From Isoetes taiwanensis (Eukaryota > Streptophyta > Lycopodiopsida > Isoetales > Isoetaceae): DNA of 64,000 nt. The stretch is taken from NCBI GenBank assembly GCA_021234155.1, contig JAJEKV010000073.1, positions 3,384,001 through 3,448,000 of the forward strand, in the 5' to 3' direction. Made by a program: the position numbers and the translations under genes. A model generated the notes under the pieces. It was not told where the DNA came from, made no database searches, and worked only from the letters and a program-made list of their open reading frames with translations. Of this stretch, positions 54,490 through 64,000 are shown one piece after another; within the stretch, counting starts at the first letter, position 1; the number at the start of each line of letters is the position of its first letter.

Positions 54490-55080
54490 CTTTTGATCAA
54501 GTTCTTCAGAAATAGGCCTTTTGTGCCTTTGTAATTTTTTGATCCTTAGATGCTATAGGCCTTAGTGCCTTTCTTTGTAATGGCCTTGTGCGTTTGTAAT
54601 TTTTTGAAAAACAGATGCTATAGGCCTTAGTGCCTTTCTTTGTAATGGCTTTGTGCCGACCCTTCTGTGAAACATGCCTTACTACCTTTGAAATGTAATG
54701 GCTGTGCCGACCCTTCTGTAATACAGGCCTTAGTGCCTACTTTAATATATAATGGTCTTGCCTTTCTGAAAATTTCTGGTTTTGTTTTCTGTTTTAATCA
54801 ATTGGTTTTGTTAGCACTTTTGTAATACCTTTTTATTATACCTTGTGCCTTCAGTTTAATCCAGGCCTTGTGCCTTTTGTTTAATCCAGGCCTTAGTGCC
54901 TTTAATTGTAATGGCCTTGTGCCCACTGTAATCCAGGCCTTGTGCCTTTTGTGATCCAGGCCTTAGTGCCTTCTTTAATGTGAATGATGGCCTTGTGCGT
55001 TTCTGTAAATTTGTGGTTTTGTTATGCCTTGTGCCTTTTGTAAATTTATGCCTTGTGTCTTTTTCTAATTTTGTTGTAGT
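54490..55080. repeat. Array of GGCCTTAGTGCC / GGCCTTGTGCC motifs
   Basis: About 18-20 copies of GGCCTT(A/G)TGCC-like words, each followed by T-rich spacer often ending TGTAAT, are spread over ~590 bp directly after the small acidic ORF. The GGC...GCC ends allow tiny hairpins. Non-coding; spacing is irregular (about 20-50 bp). Confidence 0.8.
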
Positions 55081-55130
55081 TACATGCTGCCTACAGATTA
55101 TATGTAAACTGATATTGGATGATTGTGCAG

Positions 55131-55960
55131 TACCTAGCACAAGGAAGGATGCCAGCACAAGCAACAGCTGTACCATCAACATCAAATTTTGTATCACAAC
55201 GAAATAATGAATCTAAGGTAGCAGCTGCAGCTAATGGATCATCTTAAATGATGGTTCTGTCAATGAAAGCTAAAACTTACTGTTATGAGACCACAGGGAA
55301 TTCTAAGTGTGCTTATGATAAGTTATAGTATTTAAAGGTTATATAGGATCATCTCTAGCTAGTTTCTTAAGAACAGACATGTGCTCCTCTTCTGTGGGAA
55401 ATGTTCATCTTTTGTATTTTGAAAAAATATTATAAATAGATTGATCTTTTTTGCAGTCAACAATGACTGTTTAGGCATAGAAGAAAGCAACAGGCAACCA
55501 TTTCTTAACGCTCTTGCAACAATATTATAGGCAACCTTAAAGCAAAAAATACAGAGGCCAGCAGCATGCAAGTGTCAGTGACAACAACACCATTGCAGTT
55601 GTGGACTACACAAAGGTAGATGAACAATGAATTGTTCCTTAACTACTTCATAACAAAAAAGGCAGCACCAAAGAAAGTCACATACAATACATATGGCATC
55701 TGGAAAATAGATGCCATCCTACCAGTCACATGCTGCTAAAAACCAATGTTAAAATCCAGGAACACAACATTCCTAAGAATGAATCACAAGGCAAAGGATG
55801 GGGTGATATGATTTCTCACATTGAAACAAAAGAAAAAGGATCTGCAGATGGCAATTCTCACAAGAAAACAAAATAAAAGTGATGGGATAAAAGTGTTTCT
55901 GATAATGATGTAACAGAAATAGGAACTCATGATACAAATGACCGAAGCAACTACAATATG
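55131..55960 (+). other. Exon-like patches of unknown origin
   Basis: 55131-55247 follows a TTGTGCAG acceptor-like site and is open to a TAA, reading Ala/Ser/Gln-rich peptide (AQATAVPSTSNFVSQ). About 55531-55614, between TTATAG and GTAGAT, is open and Thr-rich. About 55760-55880 is open and charged (SQGKGWGDMISHIE). The pattern suggests exons of a disordered protein or captured gene pieces, but there is no recognised domain. Confidence 0.3.
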
Positions 55961-56428
55961 CATGTAGACTTTGTGTTGCTTTACATCAAATACAATATGG
56001 TTGTGAAGATTATGTTCCTTTCTTCCTCTTCTATATTTGAATACCTATATAATAAACTGCACTTTGGCAAAAATCAAATTGGGAAGACTGTTGAAGCACA
56101 CCATGCAAAGTTCATAGAAGATAAACTCCACAGAATATTTTCTGTTTCCTGCACAGTAGTAAAATTCGACCTTAGATTGCTTATGCTATTTTATATACTG
56201 TAAAATTTGACGACCGACAGTTGAATAGTTTTATTGATTTTGAAGATAAATTGCATAAAAAATTATCTATGTATACACAAAATTAGACTCTTCTTCAAAA
56301 AGATAAGTAGTAAATTGTATTACTTCCTATGATTACAAAGGATGAACAGTCAGTATATAGTCATGTTAATAGTTGTAAGTGGAAAACTGACAAAGGCAAC
56401 AAAATATCTATTAGATAAAAGTAAACAT

Positions 56429-56641
56429 TCAGAACTTCTTCTGGTCATGCTGTGCTCCACCACGATAGATGTTCATTGTCCATTCAACCTCACCTACGAT
56501 TCGGAATTCCAATGTGTCACCAACTTTAAGAGAATAGTGGCTGACTAGCAGATCCCAATTATGACTCAAACAATATCGACTATGATAGTTGAGTAAATAA
56601 AATATCCAATTATGCCTAATGAGGCATTCAAAATTTAGCAA
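56429..56641 (-). pseudogene. Possible B3 DNA-binding domain fragment
   Basis: The minus strand reads NWDLLVSHYSLKVGDTLEF and then WTMNIYRGG. The W-x3-V-x3-SLKVGDxLEF arrangement followed by a hydrophobic strand is the second half of plant B3 domains (REM/VRN1 type). The first half and the rest of a transcription factor are absent. Short, so alternative explanations remain. Confidence 0.35.
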
Positions 56642-57595
56642 AGCCTAAGTTTATAGTAAAGTGGGAAACAAAAGGATATTACAAGGTTCATTATTACATG
56701 GAAAATCTGTACTTGTGATCTTTGTTGAAGGTACATATTTGATGTAATAAAACATCTTATTGGGTGTTCGACTAGTCTCCGTAATACTTCAGCAAGCCAA
56801 ATCTTATTCCCAAGCAGAACTCAATGCTTTATCTAGTCAACTAACTGCCTCTCACATGTTTCAAAGGCAAATCTTTCTGGAATACTTTAATGTCTTTGAA
56901 AATCTGTCTACTATAAGTCATACATATAAATCTTCCTGTTTCTTAACTACACCTACTTTTTTCTATGTCCACGTTTGTAGGGGTCAGCTTTGTGTACTTT
57001 TGGAATATTATTTCGTAGCCTCACAAACTATTATACAATTTCAAGAATTGCGAAATTACTTCTCGAAGTTCAAGTGTAACATGTGGAAATGAACGTGAGA
57101 TATCCTCTATTACTAATGTACTAATTGCAGGCATCTCATGAGATAATGTATTAAATAACATCTTATGGAAATCTATATGTAATTTGAACATTTTCACCCT
57201 TTTTTATCGAGATAATTATATCAAATTACTCTTCCTTATAAACATCTTCTTTATATTCATAGCCATCCATTACTATTACATGCAAAGTCAAATATTTGGT
57301 CCAAAAATATTTCTATTTAGTAACTCAGTCCATTAAATGTAAACGAGTCAGAAAAGAGAAATCTTCATGGCAAAATGAGAACATCTCTAAGAGAAATGTT
57401 CTTATAGAGTGCCCAAGGTCTGTAAATTATGAACTGCTCCTACATGATGTTAAGGCAATTCATATATATTCATTCTAACTAACATAACCAGATCTGGAAC
57501 CTTGAACATTCCCACCAAAAATAAGTCTAAGGAAAATTTATTCGTACAATACACAATTCATTTTGCACAGACCTTAAATAACAAGGGACTTGTTT
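56642..57595. other. No gene recognised
   Basis: Plus-strand frames 56760-57092 and 57296-57478 (the latter Lys-rich, ending in a short hydrophobic stretch) are open but unidentified. The minus strand around 56.95-57.15 kb also reads protein-like. Nothing could be assigned. Confidence 0.35.
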
Positions 57596-57790
57596 GAATA
57601 TATAACTAAAAATAAGACGTGTCTTATTTTTTCAAGCTTTTCCACTAGCATTTTAATGGTGTCATATTTTATGACTACCATGCAGTGGAAAAACAAGTTT
57701 AGATTTGTGTGTCTCATTTTAGCCTTGGAGTCACAAATGGTGTCTTATATGGTATATGACACCCATATTTTGTGATGTGGAAAAATGGCC
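57596..57790. repeat. Palindrome-rich non-coding element (AATAAGACGTGTCTTATT)
   Basis: It begins with a perfect AATAAGAC/GTCTTATT palindrome and contains further inverted words (GTGTCATATTTTATGAC; GGTGTCTTATATGGTATATGACACC). Shares the palindrome and a nearby TTTTCCACTA with 14370-14410. Confidence 0.5.
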
Positions 57791-58985
57791 TTAGAGACTG
57801 AGTTTGTTGATGACTAGAGCGCAAAAAATTTAGGGCGGCGGCGGTGGCCACCCAACTTTGTTTTTTAAATCTGATGAGCAGCGAGGCTGGAAGGCATGGA
57901 GTCCTTCATACTCGATCCTAATGCTTGTGTTAGACCTATTTGTGCCTTGGTTTCAATTTTGATACAAGAAGGTTTTCTTTGCTGGAGCATTGCCGCTGCT
58001 TTCAAGTTCTTTCCTTCACGCATCAAATGACAAGATAAGGCTTGGTCTTCTGTTAGCAGTTACTGATATGTAATAGACGGGCTAGAGCTAGTGTTAGCAG
58101 GGATTTTGTGGCTAGTGCTAGTGGTTTCATGAGGAAAATCGAAACATGTGTTTTCAGTTTGGATAGTTCATTGATCTTTGCTTCAGAGGCATAAGCATGG
58201 ATTCTTCTTCCAAGTTGCACTCATTGCAACCTGAAGGCTGCACTTCTGTGGCTCAGCACTCATTGCAGAAATGGCTACAAGCTTAGTTGCTCTAGCTGTT
58301 TGGTTTATGACATAGTATAGCTCCAGGCTTCTGTGTTCTTTGTTATGGTATTTCTTATGAGGCAGTTTTGAAGCCCCTCCTATCCTAGCTAGGGGAGACT
58401 TTGGAATAATGAAAGGTAAGCATGGATTCTCCAGAATGATGCTAGGGATTTGCAATGGGGCTTCCTGGACAGGAGACCAAGGAGGCCTAACAGCTGATCA
58501 GAGCGTATTGGGGGTTTGGAGGAGGCCTATAGGGACTGCATATTGCTTGGAAGATGGGTGACTACTCCATAGTACATTTTGGAAATGGGGTGCAGAAGCC
58601 CTTTAGTACTGCAGTATGGAGCATCTCTGGTCAAGTTAACGCGCGGTGTGAAAGCATGTAGCTGGAATTTGTTCCAAGTTTGGCTCACTATTGTGCTACT
58701 TCTTCCTATGAGGCTATGAGGCCATTTGGGCCATTTTGTAATAAGGTCTTCGGGCCACTTTTTATTAATAGAAAATCATAAATTTCGTACCCTTAAAAAA
58801 AATATATATTTGGTGACATTGCAATAGGTGACTTAGGCAAAAGTGGAGTTGGAAATCAGACCGTACAGATAGTGCAGAAGCAATGGTGTGGTCCAAAAAT
58901 AACAGAAAAGGAAAAAGTCCAAAAATAACAGAAAAGGATCTCTCCATTATCGGATTGATACAAGTTGAGCCCAAAATTGTATGCT
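57791..58985. other. Retro-derived-looking non-coding DNA
   Basis: No coding signal. About 58720-58800 ends with GGCCATTTTGTAATAAGG...TTTTTATTAATAG and an A-rich run, which looks like the 3' end of a retroposed sequence on the plus strand. Confidence 0.35.
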
Positions 58986-59570
58986 ATTGCAAATTGCTAT
59001 TTGAAGGTTCTGGCCTTTTTAGGTGGAAGGTTTGGTATAATGTCGAATTGTCGATTGTGTTGTTGAGGCTTGTTCCACCATAGTATTGGTGAAGAAGCTT
59101 GAAACAGGAATCTTACAGTGGTAACAGAGCAAAGTTCATGACAGTGAAAGCAAGTTTCACATCAATTTCTCTAACAATTGATTCCGGGCTGAGAGATGTC
59201 AGACTGAATGACGCCATACAGTGTGGACGATTTGCACTCTGAATCTATGACAGGGTGCCATTCATGGTGTTTGATTGTTCTGGCTTTTCTAGCCAGAAAT
59301 TGTGTGCTGCAGCGAATTGCTAATTGAAGCCTCTGGCCTTTCTAGGTAGAAGGTTTGGTATTGCATTATATTATGGAATTAAATTATTGCTTGTGTTGCT
59401 ACCACAATATTGATGAAGAAGCTCGAAACGGGAATCTTACAAAAATGTTTCTTCTTGCTAGGTTTACAAAGTATCATAGCAAATCCGAATCGAAAATGTT
59501 TCTTTCTTGCCAGATCTTACATGATATCAGAGCAAATTCGAAGCATCTTGAAGCTCTTTTGGTCTAAGCC
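58986..59570 (+). repeat. Tandem relics of a copia LTR-end/primer-site junction
   Basis: Two long segments (about 58990-59125 and 59325-59440) share the phrases GGTTTGGTAT, TTGATGAAGAAGCT and GAAAC(A/G)GGAATCTTACA. After them occur TGGTAACAGAGCAAA (about 59119), TATCATAGCAAATCCGAA (about 59471) and TGATATCAGAGCAAATTCGAA (about 59522), all like the iMet primer site TGGTATCAGAGC. They appear to be repeated 5' ends of related copia elements. Confidence 0.55.
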
Positions 59571-59650
59571 TGAAATAAAATATTTAAGAAAACTGTTGGC
59601 AGAGCTCCTCTAGAATTCTAGTTCTTCTATTCCAGTGAAGACTCTCCAGA

Positions 59651-59655
59651 GGAGC
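59651..59655. repeat. Target-site duplication GGAGC (left)
   Basis: GGAGC precedes the left LTR and recurs at 61150-61154 after the right LTR. Confidence 0.92.
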
Positions 59656-59837
59656 TGTAGAAAATCAGAGATCTACAGCAGAAGAATGGATATGAATAGA
59701 TAGAATGGTGAGAAGAGCCCTCACCGTAGCTCACATATATATGCCTCAGAGAGGCGTGACTGTGCCAAGAGGCACGACTGTGCCAAGAGGCGTGACTGTA
59801 GGACTGGACGTGGACATGCAGAGGCCTATTTTCAACA

Positions 59838-59850
59838 CTCCCACTGCCTC
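59838..59850 (-). other. Polypurine tract of solo-gag element
   Basis: Sense strand GAGGCAGTGGGAG directly precedes the 3' (left) LTR. Confidence 0.75.
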
Positions 59851-59943
59851 AAATGTCCACAATTTACATATGACTTACGACTGATCACTAAGAACCACAA
59901 AGCACACAGATCTTCACTCAGACTCACATAGCTCCCACTCAGG

Positions 59944-60682
59944 CTAAAACAATTTAGAGCCATTTTTCCTTGACTCTTCCTCTTCTTTCTTCTTCTTTTC
60001 TGGACAAACAGCAATCATATGGCCAGGCTTCTTGCAATAATAACAAGTTCTTTCTCTTCTGGGCTGATTTCGAGCAATGAATGCAGATTCTGATGGCCCT
60101 TCTTTTGTTTTCTGTCTTGCATCCTCCTTAAGCAAAGCTTGAATTACATCATGAGGCGTTAAAGCTTTGTTACTTAGCAGATTATATGACAAAGTATCAA
60201 AGATTTGTGGTAAATCTTTAAGAAGTATAGCCACTCCTTCGTCATCGCCAATTGGAGAACCTATGGATGCTAATTGCTGCTATAAAGCATTATACTCGCT
60301 TACAAAACTAACTACATTGGTGCCACTCAGTTTCAAATCCAATAATTTGGTTCGTAAGAACACCATTGTGGACTTCCCTTTATCCCCATAAATGCTATTT
60401 AGGAAGTCCCATATTTCTTTAGCAGTTGCAAAAGCAATCACCGTTGGTCTTGAGATTATCACTCAAGCATTGCTGAAGAATAGCTCTGGCTTTGGCATCT
60501 TTGTGCTCCCACTTAGTTGCAGCATCGGCATCTGCAGGTTTAGCTTCTGTGCCATCTACAATCTTCACCAAATCTCTTTCTAGCAGCAAAGAATTGATAC
60601 GAATCTTCCAAATATAAAATTTATCTCCATCAAATTTTTCCAATCTTTGAGGAGATAGAACTGAATAATTTCTTTGTTGCAC
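59944..60682 (-). pseudogene. Copia-type Gag of the solo-gag element
   Basis: Starts at ATG 60682: LEKFDGDKFYIWKIRI is the typical copia gag N-terminus (DUF4219/UBN2 region). It continues with TAKEIWDFLNSIYG and LLDLKLSGTNVVSFVSEYNAL, and ends with a zinc knuckle CYYCKKPGHMIAVC and a Lys/Glu-rich tail. One extra base near 60440 shifts the frame, and a TAG at 60280-60282 (probably a former Tyr codon) interrupts it. So a copy with a broken gag has inserted recently, or the two faults are sequence errors. Confidence 0.85.
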
Positions 60683-60951
60683 CGAAAATTGCCATATATA
60701 TCCACCAAGATCTTCTTCTCTTTTATATTCTTTGCTTAAAGAGTCTCCACTCGGATGTTAACCACCAAGACCCACCAAGGACAAGGCCGTTGGCACAAAG
60801 GCCAAGCAAAGCCGTAACTGGTTGGGCAAAACAGAAAAACTTAAAGAAAATCGAAGCTTTTATAATATCAAACCGTGATTTCTTGTTCTTGAAAGGATGC
60901 GCCACGGCTTTGAATTTTGCTCCAATTATGCTCCTGAATCTTCAATAGCCG

Positions 60952-60967
60952 CCAGGGCTCGATACCA
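60952..60967 (-). other. Primer binding site of solo-gag element (iMet-like)
   Basis: Sense strand TGGTATCGAGCCCTGG adjoins the 5' (right) LTR with no gap and resembles the initiator-Met primer site TGGTATCAGAGC used by copia elements. Confidence 0.75.
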
Positions 60968-61149
60968 TGTAGAAAATCAGAGATCTACAGCAGAAGAATG
61001 GATATGAATAGATAGAATGGTGAGAAGAGCCCTCACCGTAGCTCACATATATATGCCTCAGAGAGGCGTGACTGTGCCAAGAGGCACGACTGTGCCAAGA
61101 GGCGTGACTGTAGGACTGGACGTGGACATGCAGAGGCCTATTTTCAACA

Positions 61150-61154
61150 GGAGC
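61150..61154. repeat. Target-site duplication GGAGC (right)
   Basis: Repeats 59651-59655. Confidence 0.92.
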
Positions 61155-61487
61155 CAAACTTTGGATGTGATAAAACGCATCAAAAACTGTTCATCAAATA
61201 GATTTATTCTCAAAGCACTACCTTTGTTTTAGTATGTCTTGAGCCATTCCCAAAGACTATCTCCTTCAAATAGATTTTATTGGATCAAGTGGCATCAAAT
61301 TAGACGTGCAGGAGTAACCATGTATCAAGAATAAGTTGCAGTTCTGTTAGTCTTAGTCTCTTGCTATAGTAGACGCATAAACATAGGGATCATGATGGTA
61401 TTTTTATGAGATATAAGGGGAATAACGAATTTTGAAATCTGGCCTTTCCCAGAAACATTTGTGCTTTTCTATTCTAGTTCTACTTTA

Positions 61488-62800
61488 TGGTATCAGAGCG
61501 GGAACAATGATCTGTGATCAGGGTTGGATCAGGGTGAGTGGAGAAGTGAGAAACTTTGAGATCTGGAGAAGTAGGTTCCGTCATCATGTCGGAGAAGGGC
61601 TAGATAATGTCCTTTGATGAGACGGTATGGCCTAGGAGAAATGGCCGAGGTGGCCATGTGGCTAGGAAATGTCGAGGTCGTACAACAGTATCCTCGAGGC
61701 GTTTCCTGGCCATATGGTCATCGAGGCCATCTTAGATGGGCCATAATGCCTCATCAGAGGACGTTATTAGCCTTAACGTCCTTGGCTAAAGCATTTGGCA
61801 GAGTCACCATAGCCAAGCTTGGTAGCCCGCCCTGCATTCTGGCACAACTTTGTATGTTCTGATCAAGAATAACGAACCAAATGTAAGGCTCTGTTTTCAA
61901 AACAGAGCATCTGTTGCAGCGACGATCAGGGGAGGCCGATTTAAATAAAGCAGGGGAGTCAGATTTAAACAGAGGAGCTCATAATCATTTGCATGTAACA
62001 TCTTTCTTGCCAGTTCTTTAACTTTTGACGATTTGAACATAAAACTAGGTTCTTTTTTTATGTTAGAAGCTCTAGCTGCGGTGATTACTTACTGTAGAGC
62101 TTCGGTTGTTAGAAGCTCGGTTTTAAAACTGAGATGCCCCTTCAACGGAAAGATAGAAGGTGCTTGAAGGTCTGGCTATGGCTTGGAGGCCTGGCTATGA
62201 AGATTTGACTATGGAAAAATATGGAAGCCTGTCTATGGTGGCCTTTTGCAGAGGATTCGACCACGACGAAGAGGATTCGACCATGATAGTAGAGATCTTA
62301 TGGGCATGACATCCTTGTTAAGGACATAACACACCTGTTGTTTCATAACAGATTTGATCCGAAATTGTTACTGGACATAACATCTTGGAATAGACCAGAA
62401 TGGACGCCTGAGATCAAAACCTACAGTTAAATGCTGAGGCCAAGGACGTTAAGAGATCCATTCGGCTGCCAATTCTTATATCTGGTTCATAAAAGTGAGG
62501 GGAATTCTGGCTGAGAAGGGACTCTGGGGAGTTTGTTCAAGAGCAGACAGGGCACCAAATCTAGTAGAGGATGAAGAAGCAAATAGAGAAAATCTCACAA
62601 AGTGGAAGAAACTCAACTGGCGTGCCAAGAATCGAATTATGAAGTATGTGTAAGATGCTGAAATCCCATGTATTGAGGAAACAGCAACAACAAAAAATGC
62701 GTGGGAATATCTGATTAATGCATTCAAGAAAGATCAGTTCTCTAGCAAGTCATGCTCTATGCTCAAATCTTTACTGCCAAACTCAGGTTATGGGCCCACG
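61488..62800 (+). mobile_element. Copia remnant: iMet primer site and degenerate gag
   Basis: TGGTATCAGAGCGGGAAC at 61488 is a canonical copia primer site. Just downstream the plus strand reads SGEVRNFEIWRSRFRHHVGE, a gag N-terminus, to a stop at 61617. Non-coding DNA follows. From about 62510 gag-like sequence resumes (LTKWKKLNWRAKNRIMKYV, then CIEETATTKNAWEYLINAF), interrupted by one stop. The LTR upstream (59.6-61.48 kb) contains the solo-gag element but its ends are unclear. Confidence 0.65.
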
Positions 62801-62896
62801 AACCTATTTTTGTGCTTAAATTCCTCTTATCCTTTACGGCTTGTTACTTTATAAAAAGCCCCTGATTCTCCTATTGTCCATCGTCTTCCTTGTTTC

Positions 62897-64000
62897 TTGA
62901 TCATAGACTCTGTGGTCAGCATCGCATCTCCAAATGATTGGCGTCTACTTCCCCGGTTTGATGGGAAGAACTATCAAATGTGGCGATGGCGACTCCAGAT
63001 GACTCTTGAAGATAAAGATTTGTGGCTCACTGCCACTCAGCCCGGCAACCCTCTTGGCTCCAATGGGAATCTTGAGGTGGTTCTTAATGAACATGATCTG
63101 ATTACCCCTAAAAAAGACCACAAGGCTTGGTTAATCATCTGTACAAGCCTCGGTGATACTCCAGCTTGATTGGTGAAAGGTGCCAATACAGCCTATGTTG
63201 TGTTACATATCTTAGATAACCATTATGCTTCTAAGACTGCTGGGAATCACCTGGCACTTCCAAGGCTCTGTATGATCTGCATCTTGCAAAAGGTGGAGAT
63301 GCCACATCTCATATTTTCCGGATGAAGGAAATGCTTGACGATCTTGATGCTATTGGTGTAGAGATCACCAACGATGAAAAAGCTTGCATGCTTCTCAACA
63401 GCTTGCCCCATTCCTATTATGGCCTTATTGTCAATCTTGAGGGAAGACTATCTGATTACACTTTGGCCTCTGCAATTGATCGAGTCCAAACTGAGGCCAT
63501 TCTCAAGGCATCAACAAGCCCTCTTCAGAATCTGTCATGCTAGCTGATACAAAAGCTCCTCCACATCGTCCAAAATTCAATAGATCCATTGTTACGTGCT
63601 ACAGATGCCAACGCACTAGAAATTTTGCTAAAGAATGCGCTGCACCATCTCCTGTTGCGGTCAAACATCCACCCAAGGCTGATGAGCACAATAATCTTGT
63701 CCAGGAAATCTCTCCCAGAGACATCGTTTCCTCTCCACTATTACCCACTTTACCTTCTCCATCTATTCCCCTCCTTCTTAATCCAAAATCTCCTCCATCT
63801 GCTCCTCTTCTTCCTACTCCAGAATTTTCATTCACTGCTACTACTGAATCATTTCTTCCCATCCCTGATTCTTCTTGGTATATTGATTCAGATGCAAGTT
63901 GCCACATGTCCCCAAACCGCAATATCTATCAGACCTATACTCCTCTCAGCCCACATCGCTCAGTTTGTATGGGGATAACAACATTCAATTTGGAGTTGCG
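62897..64000 (+). pseudogene. Copia Gag-protease, truncated by the window edge
   Basis: Gag begins near 62897 (RLLPRFDGKNYQMWRWRLQM), stops at 63169, and continues in other frames (MKEMLDDLDAIGVEI, LLNSLPHSYYGLIVNLEG). A knuckle follows at about 63598-63640 reading CYRCQRTRNFAKEC: the His normally at the GH position is replaced, so the CCHC site is damaged. A Pro/Ser/Leu-rich linker leads to WYIDSDASCHMSP at about 63877, the copia protease active site with DSG changed to DSD. The element continues beyond the window. It lies about 100 bp after the previous gag remnant, so two copia elements are arranged head to tail or nested. Confidence 0.75.

Larger units (their letters stand above)
59656..61149 (-). 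mobile_element. Solo-gag LTR retrotransposon (TR-GAG-like), 1494 bp, very young
   Basis: Two 182-bp LTRs (59656-59837 and 60968-61149) are identical base for base, start TGTAGAAAATC, end TTTTCAACA and are flanked by GGAGC duplications. The internal 1130 bp hold only a copia-type gag on the minus strand; protease, RT and integrase are absent and too little space exists for them. Identical LTRs imply very recent insertion, mobilised in trans by an autonomous copia element. This matches the described class of small plant elements with terminal repeats and a gag gene. Confidence 0.93.

Overview
This window is transposon-packed nuclear DNA from a eukaryote, almost certainly a land plant with a large, repeat-rich genome. 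The grounds are Ty3/gypsy and Ty1/copia elements with tRNA-type primer sites, a Helitron carrying an RPA70-like gene split by GT-AG introns, L1-like LINEs, a foldback MITE, a solo-gag LTR element, and small fragments resembling a receptor-like kinase and perhaps a B3 domain. The long foreign-element load and the style of the LINEs make a seed-free plant such as a fern plausible, but that is a guess. I saw no intact conventional chromosomal gene, no rRNA or tRNA gene and no CRISPR array.

Layout. 0.75-5.3 kb: a nearly complete but decayed L1-like LINE on the minus strand. 5.65-7.06 kb: a second LINE remnant carrying a tRNA-like SINE, ended by a 452-bp foldback element (7065-7516). 8.8-9.0 kb: a receptor-kinase fragment. 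9.5-12.2 kb: a third, scattered LINE remnant split by a 430-bp block of degenerate 11-bp repeats. 14.2-18.4 kb: non-coding DNA full of duplications, TCGAGA-core palindromes and three tandem 155-bp hairpin units. 18.76-22.02 kb: a decayed Helitron Rep-helicase, followed by an RPA70-like gene (22.27-24.0 kb) whose exons can be read across clear introns. 26.1-26.6 kb: an inverted second copy of part of the same helicase.

The centre (30,293-52,667) is a nest. A Ty3/gypsy element with ~595-bp LTRs and a TAGAG target duplication carries gag, protease, RT, RNase H and integrase, then an extra coiled-coil ORF in the env position. That extra ORF is interrupted by a second Ty3/gypsy element (32,280-43,569; 2.44-kb LTRs; GAAGT target duplication). 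The inner element has an archaeal-type RNase H domain placed between protease and RT, an unusual order. Both are on the minus strand.

53.9-55.9 kb holds a small acidic, Ser-rich ORF with one clean intron, a long array of GGCCTT-type motifs, and exon-like patches. 59.0-64.0 kb is copia territory: tandem relics of LTR/primer-site junctions, a very young 1,494-bp solo-gag element with identical 182-bp LTRs and a GGAGC target duplication, a gag remnant behind a canonical iMet primer site, and a second copia gag-protease running off the right edge.

Many frameshifts in the nested elements coincide with short indels between LTR copies, so some apparent decay may be consensus error rather than biology.
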